A stretch of 64,000 nt of DNA, from the NCBI GenBank assembly GCA_037447655.1, contig JBBHKE010002976.1:575599-639598 (forward strand), in the 5' to 3' direction. Below the pieces are notes generated by a model. That model was not told where the DNA came from. It made no database searches and saw only the letters and a list, made by a program, of their open reading frames with translations. The DNA is from Zygnema cylindricum. Lineage: Eukaryota > Streptophyta > Zygnematophyceae > Zygnematales > Zygnemataceae. This document shows, in pieces, positions 9,626-22,870 of the stretch; within the stretch, counting starts at the first letter, position 1; every line of letters begins with the position of its first letter. Position numbers and translations under genes: made by a program.

Positions 9626-10402
9626 GGGTATGTCCCCATCTGCATAAGTAAGGGTTTTTTTTGTTGTTTTCTTGTAAAACTTAGCTTTGCACTGCCTAAG
9701 TTGCATCCGTACGAAGGAAGCGCAAATTTGTAGAGTACAATTTGAGTCATCCTCGAACTTACGATGTGTAAAAATTTGTCGTCTTGTATTTTTCGACCCA
9801 CTGCCACAACAAAAAACGTCATCTTCAAACTTATGTTTAAAACACATGTGCGATGTGTTTTAAACCTATGTATTTTCGATAAACAAAGAGCAACATATAT
9901 TCGCACGTGCCGTAATTTTTGAAAATTTTCATACGATTTCCAAGGACAAAGAAAAGTACAGAATTCACTATGTTTTGTCCGTTTGCGATTGAATACGACG
10001 AAGAAAAGTACACAATTTGTTTGGATTTGTCTGTTATCGTTCAATACGTTTTTTTTTTGCAGGGGTCTCGAAATTCTGATGAAATTTCACGTCGACCGGA
10101 CAGGAGACGCGAAAGCAAATCGCATCTTCTTCAACCCTGAAACTGCACAAGCTAGAATGCGGTACGTCTACAATGTCACGGTAAGACATGCGACGTCACA
10201 AGCAGTTCCAAAAAAAAACGTGCGACAACACAGATTGTAGACGTTGACAACCGTCACAGGTTTTTTCGACGTATACAAACCTCACAAACGTAAGTTACGA
10301 TTACGTTCTTACACATAGGGACACTTGAAAACCAGGTCCGACGGATCAGCACTAAAATACAAAGTAAGTTCGTTAAGTTATAAGTACATAGGGGACATAC
10401 CC
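9626..10402 (+). mobile_element. Harbinger-like inverted-repeat element (777 bp)
   Basis: Termini GGGTATGTCCCC on the left and GGGGACATACCC on the right, each flanked by TTA (9623-9625, 10403-10405). A three-base TTA duplication is typical of PIF/Harbinger elements. No transposase is seen. A diverged inverted copy lies at 11780-12371. The interior holds the exon-like segment described next. Confidence 0.75.
10063..10180 (+). other. Exon-like segment within the Harbinger-like element
   Basis: A T-run ending in GCAG precedes 10063 and GTAAGA follows 10180, so the 118 bases look like an internal exon. Its frame reads 39 codons from GLEILMKFHVDRTGD to YVYNVT. The inverted copy at 11780-12371 keeps the same frame. 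Counting by eye in this segment gives about six synonymous to nine replacement differences, somewhat fewer replacements than neutral drift would give. Upstream of the acceptor the ratio looks neutral. The inverted copy lacks the donor site. I do not recognise the peptide; a captured host exon is one explanation. Confidence 0.35.
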
Positions 10403-10405
10403 TTA

Positions 10406-10800
10406 CTATTATCAAATACATCGTAATGTATTTTATGAACATAATGTCTATTTTTTAGTTGTGTATCGTACATTTTTTTTCAAGCTATACACTACGCGAT
10501 ACAAGTACAATTTAACTCTTTAAGAGTACAAATCGCGAAGCCCTGCTTTGAACTTAGATGAAAATTAAAGGACGACGTGATACGGATAAATTAACTCGCA
10601 CGAAACGAAATAAACTTCGTACACGATAAGAAAACGGACGCGCGTAAAATATCGTTGAAACTAAATGAAGAATACGCGCGCAATCACGAGCGACCAAATC
10701 AAGCCACACTATTTACGATTCTTGAATAAATTTCAATTTTGCGGCTAAGTTAAAAGCCAGTATGTGCTCTCAAAGTAGAGCTCACGTAAAGTCAGAAAGT
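10406..10800. other. No recognisable feature
   Basis: AT-rich DNA between the Harbinger-like element and the next TA-flanked terminus. No open frame with a domain. Confidence 0.4.
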
Positions 10801-10801
10801 A

Positions 10802-11015
10802 CACCGCGAATCGTTATTAGCGTAGAAGTTTTTTTAGCGAATAAGAATAATTACCGTTATTAACGCTAATTGGGAATTTGATTTTTTTTCAAAGAAATCA
10901 TTTACTCTAATTAGAAATTAGTGTTTTTTTGAATAGTATGGATAATTATATTGAGGATTTTGGAAAAAATTGGGGGAACCGAATTAGCGTTCAATACCCT
11001 CATAACGTGGCGCTG
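10802..11015. mobile_element. Degenerate TA-flanked element (about 214 bp)
   Basis: The left terminus CACCGCGAATCGTTATTAG after TA is clear. The right end (CATAACGTGGCGCTG followed by TA) is a weak match, so the right boundary is uncertain. Confidence 0.55.
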
Positions 11016-11017
11016 TA

Positions 11018-11778
11018 CCAGCGGGCATCAATTTTATTTACACGTGATTTGCGCAGTTTTGTTACCTTAACCCTTGGCCGACTGTGTGAATTGTTGATTT
11101 TTTAGGACAATCGACGTTCGGAAGCGCGACAATTTTGTAACCGGTTGTTACGATATTTCGCAAGTCAAAGTTGTTACACGGATTGAAAGTCAAATCTAAA
11201 CTCAACGGATCGCAATTTGTACTAATGTGTACTTCAAATGTACAATTTTTGAGAAGTTGACGTAAGTACCTTCGCCCAGCAAAAATTGTGACTGCGATTA
11301 GCAATTCCCTAAGAGAGTTGTTCCATTAGGCAACCTCAGTAAATGTCAAAAATTCGATTACTGAAATTATCGTTCTATTGTGTCGGTTTAGTAAGCGACA
11401 TTGTTTTTGCGTGGCACACTCTAATTTGTCCACATAATAGATGGATACGATTCTAGTAATATTTAAAGAATATCTGACAGCAAATTGTGACCACATATTT
11501 TAACCAACGAAGGTAAAAAGTGACTCGTACGACGTATTGAATAAAACGTGTACGTGCGGACAAAACTTAAGATTTGTAAAAGCATACGAAAATGTCAGAA
11601 TGGTTAGTGGATGGCAAGAAGCGTGAAACAATATCCTCCGTCAAATATTTTCTTGTAGCTTCCAGTCGCCTCGCATCCTCCCTGGCGGAAGGCACATGTC
11701 TTATGCGTCGTGTACCCACATGGTGGCGCGGTCGTCGTGGATATTTGTTCACTTTTCTACGAGGCACGATGCTATTCG
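11018..11778. other. No recognisable gene
   Basis: Short open frames on both strands around 11567-11828 have no domain I recognise. Confidence 0.35.
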
Positions 11779-11779
11779 T

Positions 11780-12371
11780 TCAGGCGCTAAAAATTGTGAC
11801 GGTGCATGCCTTTTTCGTGACATTGTAGACGCAACGCCATCCAGCCTGTGCCGTTTCACGGTTGAAGAAGATGCACTTTGCCTTTGCGTCGCCTGTCCGC
11901 TCGACGTGAAATGGCATCAGAATCTTGAGACCCCTGGCGAAATAAAATCCGTACCAGGCACAAACGGACAGAACCAAATAAATTGTGTACTTTGCTTCGT
12001 CATACCTGAACGCAAACGAACAAAACATAGCGGATCGTGCACTTTTCGTCGTCGCTTGAATTCTTTTGATTTTTTTTGAAATTTTTTTACACGTGCCAAT
12101 AAGTGTTTCTATTTGTTTTTCGAAAATATTTTGTTTTGAAACACATCTTCCCTGCTTTTTAAAGAAAATTTTGAAGATGACGTTTTTTGGCATGGCCGTG
12201 GGTCGAAGAACACAAGATGACAACATGTAGTACATCCTAAATTCGATGATGACGCAAAATGTACTTCTCATTTTCTCTATTTTTTTGTACGGTTGAAACT
12301 TACGCGGTACGGCTCTAAGTTTTACAAGAAAACGACAGAAAAAAATCCCTTAGGCACATGGAGACGCACCC
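11780..12371 (-). mobile_element. Diverged inverted copy of the 9626 element
   Basis: Reads as a relative of 9626-10240 on the opposite strand, from GGGTGCGTCTCC at the right end (followed by TTA, 12372-12374) through the exon-like segment. Its minus frame (11780-12271) is continuous for 163 codons and carries the same FHVERTGDAKAKCIFFN-like run. The left end is not found. The two copies form inverted arms of about 570 bp around 1.6 kb. Confidence 0.6.
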
Positions 12372-12374
12372 TTA

Positions 12375-12998
12375 AACAACTTTTAAAAATTCGGCCAAGG
12401 AAAAACCACGTGATCCGCCACATGGTATCCACGTGTCTGCCACGCAGCACCTACCGCGACCTAGTACCAGGTTTGCCATCCAATGGCCTAACCAATGGCG
12501 GTTACCGGCAGAAACAGTGAAAGCGAAAAATAGTTTAGTGCGAATGTTTTTTGTAACGGAGAGTCCTGCCGCAAAACTTGTCGTATGCGATAGTGGTTAG
12601 AATAGCATAATTCTACTGGTTCACTTATTTGTCGAAAAGGAAAAGAGCTCGAATGTGCGTTAACTTTTCCGGCAACCGAAGGGCCGTCCGTTACAATATG
12701 GATGTCTGCCCTTAAATGACATTCGAAGGGTAGCACGTGTGACGGGATGACGGCCGCAAGTAACCCACTAGGTTTGACAGACAAAGCGGCAATAATTTGT
12801 CCCTCGCGCACTTATTGACATAAGTATGTTTTAGGACTTTTACACCTTAACATCTTCAAATCGTGACCGTCTATACGATTTGGGTGGATTGGACGGTCGC
12901 AGTGTCGGATTCGTTTTAGTTTTTTTGTTTTTTTTTCCGTGCATTGAAAATCGAGCTTGGTACGGAAATTCGTCATCGCGTAGCGAGTGTCAAAAAAT
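12375..12998. other. No recognisable gene
   Basis: A 107-codon minus frame (12488-12811) has no signal peptide, repeat or domain that I recognise and I do not call it a gene. Confidence 0.35.
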
Positions 12999-13821
12999 TT
13001 GTGTTGTGTATCAGTGAAAAAATTATCGTGATAATACCGATACCGATAGTTATCGGTTCTCGAACAGTCAGAGGTCCCGATATATCAGTCCAAGACCAAT
13101 AAATTCCATATCGGCGATAACTTTAAAATAATATAGTATGCACACAATAGTACTATATAACATACTGTATTATATTATTGACTTTATATAGCGTGGCATG
13201 CCACGTATAAGAATCTGTTCCCTATCTTTTTAACTGAAATTTATTACAGCGCAGCACATAAACGTTGACATATTTAAAACAATATATCGTTCTAAACTAT
13301 ATTACCGAAACGAAAATATTAAATTACATTGTAAATTTGTAAATCAAACGTTTTCGGAAAACAAACGAACATAGCAGACGAATACAACTGTCAAATTGTT
13401 GCCATATACTGCCACCATGGAAGTGATGCGAGGGCGTAACTAACATTTGCAAAAAAAAATAACAGTCAAAAGGAAATTTTGGAAGGGTACGGGAGCGTGG
13501 AACCCCAATAAAACCCCATCAAATTAGAAATAATCAAGGCAATATCGCGATTTTTTACCAATCGTAGGGAAGGGGCTCCAAGGCGCGTCCGAGAATAACA
13601 CGTATAGTTGAATGTATTGGCCGTACATTTATATGTACGGTCCGTACAGTTATCGCCCATAGTTATCGATATCGGTGTTATCGCCGATAAACAACCGATA
13701 TTATCGGTTAATTATCGGCGATAACACCGATAGCATATATCGTACCAATTTATCGATTATCGCCAACCCAAAAAAATGCCTATATCAGTTATCGGCTAAT
13801 CCTTACCGATACACAACACTA
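12999..13821. mobile_element. hAT-like non-autonomous element, GTGTTGTGTATCGG family, copy 1
   Basis: Left end TTGTGTTGTGTATCAGTG, right end TTACCGATACACAACACTA, flanked by near-identical octamers CAAAAAAT and TAAAAAAT. Eight-base duplications and TAGTG-like ends fit hAT. Both subterminal regions are full of CCGATA/TATCGG words, probably transposase-binding repeats. No transposase frame. Confidence 0.75.
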
Positions 13822-14012
13822 TAAAAAATGTCGTGTAGTGAATATCGATTAAATATTTTCGATACACAGCAGTACAAATAACTCATGTGTAGAAACTAGT
13901 GTTGTGTATCGGCAAGGTTTTGCCGATAATCTTTATGTACCTTTTCTTGGCATGCAAATAATCGATATACTGGCACGATATATCGAAAAAGGTGTTATTG
14001 ACAATATAAAAC

Positions 14013-15147
<1,135 letters not shown>

Positions 15148-15517
15148 AAAACTGATAATATCGGTTTTTAATCGCGATAACTTTTGTACCGATAACTATC
15201 GGCGATAATTGTACGGTTCTCGCCGTACAACTGTACGATTAATTATGTCGTCATATACCGCCGTTATCTCGTTACACTGAGTACTCAACAAATTGTTACA
15301 CGTGGCATACCTCGCTATATACAATTAAAAATATAATACAGTATATTATAAAGTACTATTATATAACACACTATATAATTTTTCCACTTTTCGCTGATAA
15401 TGAGTTTGTTCGTCTCGGAGCGATATATTAGGACTCTTGACCGTTCGATAACCGATAACTATTGGTATCGGTGCTATCGCGATAAATTTCTTGTCGATAC
15501 CGAACACTTGTAGAAAC

Positions 15518-16348
15518 TAAAAAACAAAAAATATGAATACACTTTTTTACGAAAAATGCGTTGTTTTTTTAGGTTTTGAACATTTCATAAAATTCTTATA
15601 CATTTAATGTTCGTATAAAATGTACGGAAAATTCCAAAAAAAATAGACATGCGTCATTTCTAAGTTTTTGCTTGCGCATTGTACCTCTTTCGCTCATTGT
15701 ATATTTTTTTTCTCGTTTTTTACGAATGCATGTGTTATTCTTTGGACTAGGAAAAAAAAATAGGGATCCGATAACCTCTTACTTAATGCATCTTTTTCTC
15801 TCTTTTCCTTCTCTTTCTCGTCTTTTCATTTTTCTTTATCTTTCTCTTCAGCTTTTTCTCTTTCTCATTCTCAAAAAAAAATTGCATCCTTTTGTACAAT
15901 GTTATTTCATTGCTCAGTCGTAACTATAGAGAACAAAATTTGAACGCATCGACAGGTATCCATCCCAATGCATCCATGTAAGCAGTGATAATGTTTTGTT
16001 GCAACATAATCAATAACATGCATCTCTTTAATAGAAGATACACAAACAATTCATAACTACCCAACGTCATCGCTCCCGTATAATGCCAGCGTAGTTTCAC
16101 ATAATTTGACATTTCATGTTATTCATATTACAGGTCAAATACTGTAAATTCATACAATATATTTGAACTCGCACATTTTGACACAATATATATACTAAAA
16201 AATATAGTGATGTATATCGACAACTATTCTCAATATTTTGTATCAGTTATGATTTTGGCAATCCATAAGCGATGTCCTACCCGCTTACTTAATAAAAACA
16301 ATGGTGAATGCAAGACCAATACAAAAACATAAATAATAAACCTAAATC
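15518..16348. other. No recognisable gene
   Basis: AT-rich DNA. A T/C-rich frame at 15672-15923 is low-complexity. Confidence 0.4.
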
Positions 16349-17379
16349 TGTAGAAATATGATTTTGGTTTGGTACTTTCTAGAACTGATTAGTGTAAAAT
16401 AAAACAATAAAGAAGCAAAGGCAACTTGCCTCTTACTCCACTCTCAAGTGTACACACTTGTCGCAGTCATTGAATACTTGAGAAAGAGTTAGAGCCATGG
16501 GTGCCTAAGCATTCTAAAGAGCAAGAGGAAAGGAGCATGGAGCAGTCCAAGTTATACTTACCAAAAAGGCTGTCGGATCAAGGATTTGATCTTGGTACCT
16601 ACTGTTCGTCAGAGTAGCCGGTAACTGTTAGCTTTGTCCTGTAGTCTGGGAACTGTGTTGAGATATATATAGTACGATAGATATTTAAACAAGTACACGT
16701 AGGGAAATTTCATTTAACTGATAGAACGAACTTTAGAGCATAGATTCCGTTGTACATTAAGTACCGCACGAAACAAATGTTGCGAACATTTATTTCGACG
16801 ACTTGTATTAAAAGGCGATTTACATCGGATGGCCGTGGTGCGAACCGACATTCCCTAATGGCCAGTTTGGCTGCTTCGCTCACAGCCACACTAGATGACA
16901 CGTGGCGGTATCTCATTGGTTCGCGACATCTCCGGGGAGCATCAAGACAAGTCTGGATGTGACAAGTGTCAACTTCATGGTCATGCCGCACAATGGCCGT
17001 ATAGTGGCCGTATAGAAAGTAATCCGACAACAATACCATTCTGTACTGCACAGTCATTTAATTGCTGTCATACTTCAGTAGAAATGGGTTGAGAGAGGGG
17101 TTTAGGACTTTGACAATTCTTAGGAAGGCGCCTCTCTCTCACAGTGCATCTGTATAAGAAGGTCAACTTTGACCATTGATAATTTACTGCTTAGGGCAGC
17201 AAATTGCTTCGTTTTTTTTGTGGCTGATTCAAGGGATTCATGCCTTCACTAGGGTGAAATTAGTTCAGTATGTTGTTTGGTGGCAACCAGTCTTGTTCAA
17301 ACTCAAAGGGGTTAGAGCTATCCTAAAGGCTTTATGAGAGCTGCCTACTCTGAGGACCTATGGAGGTCTCGGAGTTGGA
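16349..17379 (+). mobile_element. Solo copia LTR, diverged (1031 bp)
   Basis: Begins TGTAGAAATATGA and ends near GGTCTCGGAGTTGGA, matching E-family ends (TCTCAGAGTTTCA). Flanks AAATC and GAATC agree in four of five bases. Contains the antisense T-arm-like motif at 16582-16592, a TATAAG box near 17151, and the paired W-box GGTCAACTTTGACC near 17160. The leader hairpins are partly decayed, which fits an old copy. Confidence 0.8.
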
Positions 17380-17384
17380 GAATC

Positions 17385-18510
17385 ATCACAATTCATTCAT
17401 ATATAGTGGTCTGATTAAAAATAGAGGTCAAGATATGAAAAATTCATGAAATAGTGCCTTGATTTTGCATAGGTAATTGATCGTGAAATTTGTGACATAA
17501 TATTTTGTGTTAATGACTTTGACACATAAGTAACTTAATATCCAAACTTGTCATGATTCGTCTTTGTTATATTCACCGTTGACATCATTGGAATTTGAAA
17601 TGGTTTTCTCAAGAGGAGGATTTTTTTCTTTCGTGGTACGGTAAACATTGGGGAATAAGCTAACACTTTACCTTTCCCTATTCGCCAGTATCTAACGGAT
17701 TAGAAACTGGAAAAAACGAATTTTACCAGAAATGGTGCAGGCTGAGTTTTATAACTCCAAACATAAAATAAACTTTTAGGAGAACGGGATCGTTACAACA
17801 AATAACAGTTACAATCAAAATACTAACTTCCATGTGAAGTGACAAAACGTAAAAAAAAATATGGAATTGCTGAAAATCGGAAGTCCAGCATTTCCAAACA
17901 GTTTGGGGTTATCGTGCGACAATTTGCAACACAAAGTTGGCCCGACATTCTTTTCAAACATAGCGTGAAAGGGGACTCATATCATGTTATTCGTCTCGGG
18001 AATCGAGTATCCAATCGTGGATTTCCAAATCCACAAAGGAATCAATAGAGAATTTGATTTTTTATGAAGAATAAAAAAATCTCACATACTGCGGATTTGG
18101 AACTTGAATGAGGATTCATATCGGAAATTAAGTGGGGATTCCAAAAAAACGACATTGACATTCAAAGTTATGCAACATAAAATTTTATATCCCCTTTTCG
18201 CTCTGTGATATATTGAAGTTGGAAAAGTCAAGTGTTGAGGAAGATGAGTAAAAAGAAGAAAAAGAGAAGGTCGCTTAGAGAAGAACACCAAATACAGAGG
18301 GGAAGAAGCCAAAAAGGCGTTACAATTGAAAAGTTAGTGGCGTATTTAACTCACATTATTTCATTTCGGATGCGAGGGGGGACTACTTCCTCTTATAACA
18401 ATCACTATGTACAAATTTAAACAGAGATACCTCAGATGTAATGGTGAAAGAAGGCATTTTGCCACAAATTAAAGTGGAGACAGACCTAAGAAAACGAGTA
18501 TGAAAAAATT
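17385..18510. other. No recognisable gene; possibly decayed retrotransposon
   Basis: No intact frame. The stretch precedes a copia RT relic on the same strand and may be its decayed upstream part, but I could not find protease or integrase motifs. Confidence 0.3.
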
Positions 18511-18850
18511 GTGGATAATTCAACATTTAAAGGGTTAAAGTTATTGAAGGTGAAAAAAGTGACTGATGCAAAAAGGGTCTTTATGAGTAGAACAAACGCA
18601 TATAGTGAGGTCATAAAATTGAAGGCGTGGTTCGTATGTAAAGGCTTTCAACAAAAAGAAAGAGATGATTACTCGAAGACTGACTCTCTCGGTGTAATAT
18701 TTAAATCGCTACAAAGGATAGTTTTCCTAACAACAACTAGGGAAAAGCATGCCCACCAAATTGACGGAGAAACAACAATTATTAAAAGAGAGTTCAAATA
18801 GAGGTGTATTCTAAGGTGCGGAAAGGCATTCCTTTTTCGCAAGATACAAA
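18511..18850 (+). pseudogene. Copia reverse transcriptase relic
   Basis: The frame keeps copia RT landmarks in decayed form: KAWFVCKGFQQKERDDYSKT corresponds to the usual KARLVAKGFTQKEGIDYEET block, and HQIDGETT to the HQMDVKTAF block. It stops before the YVDD motif. It belongs to a different and older copia lineage than the elements at 28-63 kb. The solo LTR at 18851 interrupts it. Confidence 0.7.
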
Positions 18851-20038
18851 TGTTGATATTTGAGTATTTTCTAGGTCTGTATTATGATAGGAAAAAGGTA
18901 GAGGGCAGTTTGTCTCTAACTCCCTTCTCCGAGCCCCCACACTTGTTGTAGTCACGGAAGGCTAGGTAGGGAGAAAGAGCCATGGCGCCATGGCTGCCTA
19001 AAGCTTTCTAGAGAGACAGGTAGCAGAAAACAGATAGGTTTACTAAAAATATTGACAGACCCAGAAATTGATCCTATTACCTGTGATCAGTCAGAGTAGC
19101 TGTTAGCTTTGTCGGTTAGATTTAGGATTAATGTTAGGGTATGTGAGGTTTGATAAATATATATATAGTTACACGTAGACTAATTTGTTTAACGAGGAAT
19201 AATTACGTAGTGCATGGATACAGTTTTAGATAGTACGGAGAACGGTTTCAATATATTTTATGAAACGGATATCGCGCATTTGTTTTGACCGTGAAACAAA
19301 TATCGCTCGTCTAATTTCAACGGCTAGATTTATTGCCGGTTTTGATCGGACGGCCACGATAGGCGTCGCGATCACGAAAGAGGTACTTTTGGTGTTTTAC
19401 GGTCATCGCCACGTCAGGTGACACGTGGCGTGATGACATTGGATTACGACAACTCCGGAGATTACGGGAACAAATCCCGATTTCACACGTGTCGACATTT
19501 TGGCCATGTTGTACGATGGCCGAACAGAAAGTACATTGGCACTTGTGCTTTTCTGTACGACACACTAATTTGATTGGTGCCGTACGTCAATAGATAGAGT
19601 TTTAGAGAGGGAATAGGACTTAGAAAATTTAGTAGGTAGCAGCCTCTCTCCGAGAGAGCTCCTGTACAAAAGGTCATATTTGACCATTCATAACTGTCAA
19701 TTTACTTAACCATTTTCAGTGATTCTTTTTGCTGCGGACTCAGCGGAGTTCACGCTATATAGGGGTGTAGTTGGTCAGAGTTTTTGTCTGCCAGGGTGGC
19801 TACATTTCTTAGGGAAAGTCAAAGTGGGTGAATGTGTCCAAATCTCATATTCTAACTTTGCATTATGTGGTGGAACTGGCAGAAAAAAAGTGTTATTTCA
19901 CAAGGGTGAAGTTGTATTGGGATTCTGATTGTCAAGGGGTCAGTCATTTGGGTTTATATCAAGTTGGAGTCGGCATCACCTAGATTAGCTTCTTTTAGAT
20001 CTGCGATTTCTGTGGGCAATGGAGCACACAGAGTTTCA
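18851..20038 (+). mobile_element. Solo copia LTR (about 1188 bp)
   Basis: Begins TGTTGATATTTGAG and ends CACACAGAGTTTCA. U3 has ACACGTGGCG; the leader hairpins survive as GGACTC-AGCG-GAGTTC and CTATAT-AGGG-GTGTAG, the second with changed but still pairing bases. No clear target duplication. It splits an older copia relic. Confidence 0.8.
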
Positions 20039-20549
20039 AAAATATGACGTATTCAAAAGTATTTTTATGCACTCAAACGGGCACCATGCGCATAGTTATT
20101 GTGTATTTGTAAAGTACTATAGATTTTGGCTTTCTAAAGTTGACATTGAATGTTGGAGTCTATAAGAAAAAAAATGAAATTCCCAAATAATGTTTCTTGT
20201 CTCATGGATTACTTTTTAATGCGGTGTGGTAGGTTTCAGTGAATCAAATTGGAAAGTTACGTTAGGTTCTATTTCAAGGTAACACAATTAAAAGAGGTAT
20301 GTCACATTTTTAGGATTGAAGAGTTTCATAAGGAGGGAAACATGTTGTTTAGTCAAGAGCGATGATGTCTGGAGGTAATAAAATGATTTCACATGCGTGC
20401 TGCAGCACTGAACAATAAATTTAGATATTCGAGATTTGAGAAGGACGATATTGTTGATGTCTTGTATGGCAAGTATATTGAATGCCTTATGTACTTGAGC
20501 GTGGAGACGTGACCTGATATTTGGGCGACAAGTACTATTGTGGGGCAAT

Positions 20550-21010
20550 TTTGGTAGGCCGCTAAGAAGGTAAATTAGGAGGCAATGAATAAGATCTTTC
20601 GATACTTAGGTGACACAACTGATTTGGTACTTAACTTTTCAATCGGGTTTAGATTCATTAGAGTATATAAGATATTAAGAAGCGAGTTCGGGCTGTGAAA
20701 TTTATTTAAGAGAATCGATGTCTGGTTACACTTTTGATTTTGGAGGTGCAACAATTTCTTAGAGCTCCTAGCTCCAACTGAAAACTATGTTCAGTTGGAG
20801 GTAAGCTTAAGTTGTGGTTTTGTGTCACGTTGAAAATTTGTCGATATGGATTAAAAAGATTTTGGGCCAATTGGGCGTATCAGTCGGGTGTTTATGAAAT
20901 TATTCTAATAGCATGAGTTTTATGGCGTTGGTGAAGAATCGTGTGTGTCACAAACGACGGAAACATATACGAATTTAATGGTAGATTGTGTGAGATTTGG
21001 TAGTAGCTAA
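20550..21010 (+). pseudogene. Copia RNase H relic
   Basis: Decayed reading frames carry AMNKIFRYLGDTTDLVL (cf. the VFRYLIGTRDLWLH block), then MSGYTFDFGGATIS (cf. STSGYTFTFGGATISW), with several stops. Same strand and lineage as the RT relic at 18511, so the two probably belong to one element of which most is lost. Confidence 0.65.
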
Positions 21011-21548
21011 AGTGATAGAGTTTATCTATATTCGTACTGCGGAGTAGGCTGCCAGTATGTTGCCTAAGGCGTTAAGTCACGTTGTGTTTGTGCGGGGGCG
21101 ACGGAATCAAGGTTATAGTAAGAGTTTGATGATTCCCAAAAAAATGGGGATTGTTAAGTTATTGCGTGAATGGACGGATTTGTTGAAGTGATTTGAAATA
21201 TTGTTTCTTTTGATTAAGACTGTGCGTACTTCGCACATTTTCATGTTGTTTCGTCTCGTGGGTTTTTCTGCGGAAAGCTCGTCTAAGTTTTTCTCGTGTC
21301 GTTTCCTTTGTTCGTAGTTTTCGCATTTCCAATCATGGTCAGGGAAAATTCCTATTGTTGTCGCCTATAAGTCAAATAGCTCGTCAAAGCTAGATAGAAT
21401 AGTCTGCTACCCAAAAAACTGCGTGACATTAGTTTTGTCACATTTTAAAGCATTGAGAGTGAGTAGAGAAGAGTGGGAGGTGTTGTTATTGTGGGGAAAA
21501 ACCTTTCGGTTGAATACATTCTTTTCCAAATAGATGTTTAAATCATAG
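21011..21548. other. No recognisable feature
   Basis: Probably the 3' part of the same decayed copia element. No LTR start could be placed. Confidence 0.3.
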
Positions 21549-22580
21549 TTCAAAAGTAGGTGAAAGTAGGCCCATACAATATGCCTATTGCATGTAAAAC
21601 ATACAATTTGACCTTAAGACCCATATTGTATTTGTCGCAAAATGAAAAAAATAGTATCACGGTCGAGTTGCACATCGATCGATAGAGGATTAAACGTCAT
21701 GTCTAAATTTTGAAAAACATTCGGACAAAAATAAATCTGTGAGTTTTGAGGTTTTTTTTTATTTTTACCGTCAGATTTTGGAAGATTGGACGGTCGTTGA
21801 TCAAATTACCGATCTAAGACGATCACATGAAAAGCCCATAACACAACTCATCCTACGCCGTGTCTGTTCGCAAAAAAATTTCGTCCGGCGGCGTGCGCTG
21901 TACTACGATGATACATCATATTCGTAATTTCGTACAAGAGTGTGCACAAACGCACACACCTACAGTATGCCTTCTCTACGCAAGTTTTGTGCCAAGTTTT
22001 GTGCGCCTACCAAAGGCCTACCATAAAAACGCCTACTTTTGAACTATGGTTTAAATGCTTTCGCTCGAGTGATTTTTTTTTTGTAATTTTTGTATGTGTT
22101 TTGTGGTGTACTGTCCTATCAGTTTAATGATATCCATATGTTTATTTACAATGCCGTACTGCTTTTTTCTTTTTTTTGGAAACATCCCTACCGTCCCAAG
22201 TAGCAGGCGTTAACATTGATCGTTCGATTTTATTTGTTCCGTGTCCGCGAATTATTCGCTCCATTGAGCCAATAGATGCCCACCCTTTCAACCGTCCCTC
22301 AAGAAGGACGACGGCCAGCTACAAAACAGTCCGTAAGTTGTGTTATGGGCTTTTCATGTGATCTTCTTAGATCGCTACATTGATCAGCGACCGTCCGATC
22401 GTCCGAATGTGACGGTGTAAATAAAAAATTTTGGTCCGAATGTTTTAATTGGTCCAATTTTTGGTCCATATGTTTTAATTGGTCCGAATAGGTCCGAATA
22501 CAATATTGGTCTTAAGGTCATATTGTATGTTTTGTATACAATAGGCATATTGTATGGGCCTACTTTCACCTACTTTTGAA
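21549..22580. mobile_element. Foldback element with long inverted arms (about 1032 bp)
   Basis: Starts TTCAAAAGTAGGTGAAAGTA and ends with its inverse complement. Pairing continues inward for about 300 bp per arm, with gaps, to CATGAAAAGCCCATAACACA near 21830 and its complement near 22330. A single-stranded-like loop of roughly 470 bp remains. Long arms suggest a foldback or Mutator-like element; no target duplication is clear and no transposase is seen. Confidence 0.75.
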
Positions 22581-22582
22581 TT

Positions 22583-22870
22583 ATGCAATATAGGCATAGG
22601 CAGATACTAAAGTGCCGTGGTCTGCTACCACTGGATCCTATTACGCGTCATATATTCCGAGTGGCTTTGGACAAGGTGGATGCAAATCTACTAAAAGCCA
22701 AATTACAATCTTTGCCGGAAGCTGTCGTGTCACGCTCCTTTTGTCCTTCGCGGTTCGCTGCTGATTTTTGTCTTATTGGGAGGCTGTTTGAATTATTTCG
22801 TTCGTTAGAAAAAGATAGTACGCCTGTTCGAATCGTACCACGCCGAATGTACGGCCTGGAAAATCTTTGA
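22583..22870 (+). CDS. Hypothetical 95-codon frame (low confidence)
   Basis: A continuous frame of more gene-like composition than its surroundings, ending RRMYGLENL. It has no domain, signal peptide or splice sites that I recognise. It starts at the edge of the foldback element. It could be an exon fragment or chance. Confidence 0.15.
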   Translation: MQYRHRQILKCRGLLPLDPITRHIFRVALDKVDANLLKAKLQSLPEAVVSRSFCPSRFAADFCLIGRLFELFRSLEKDSTPVRIVPRRMYGLENL

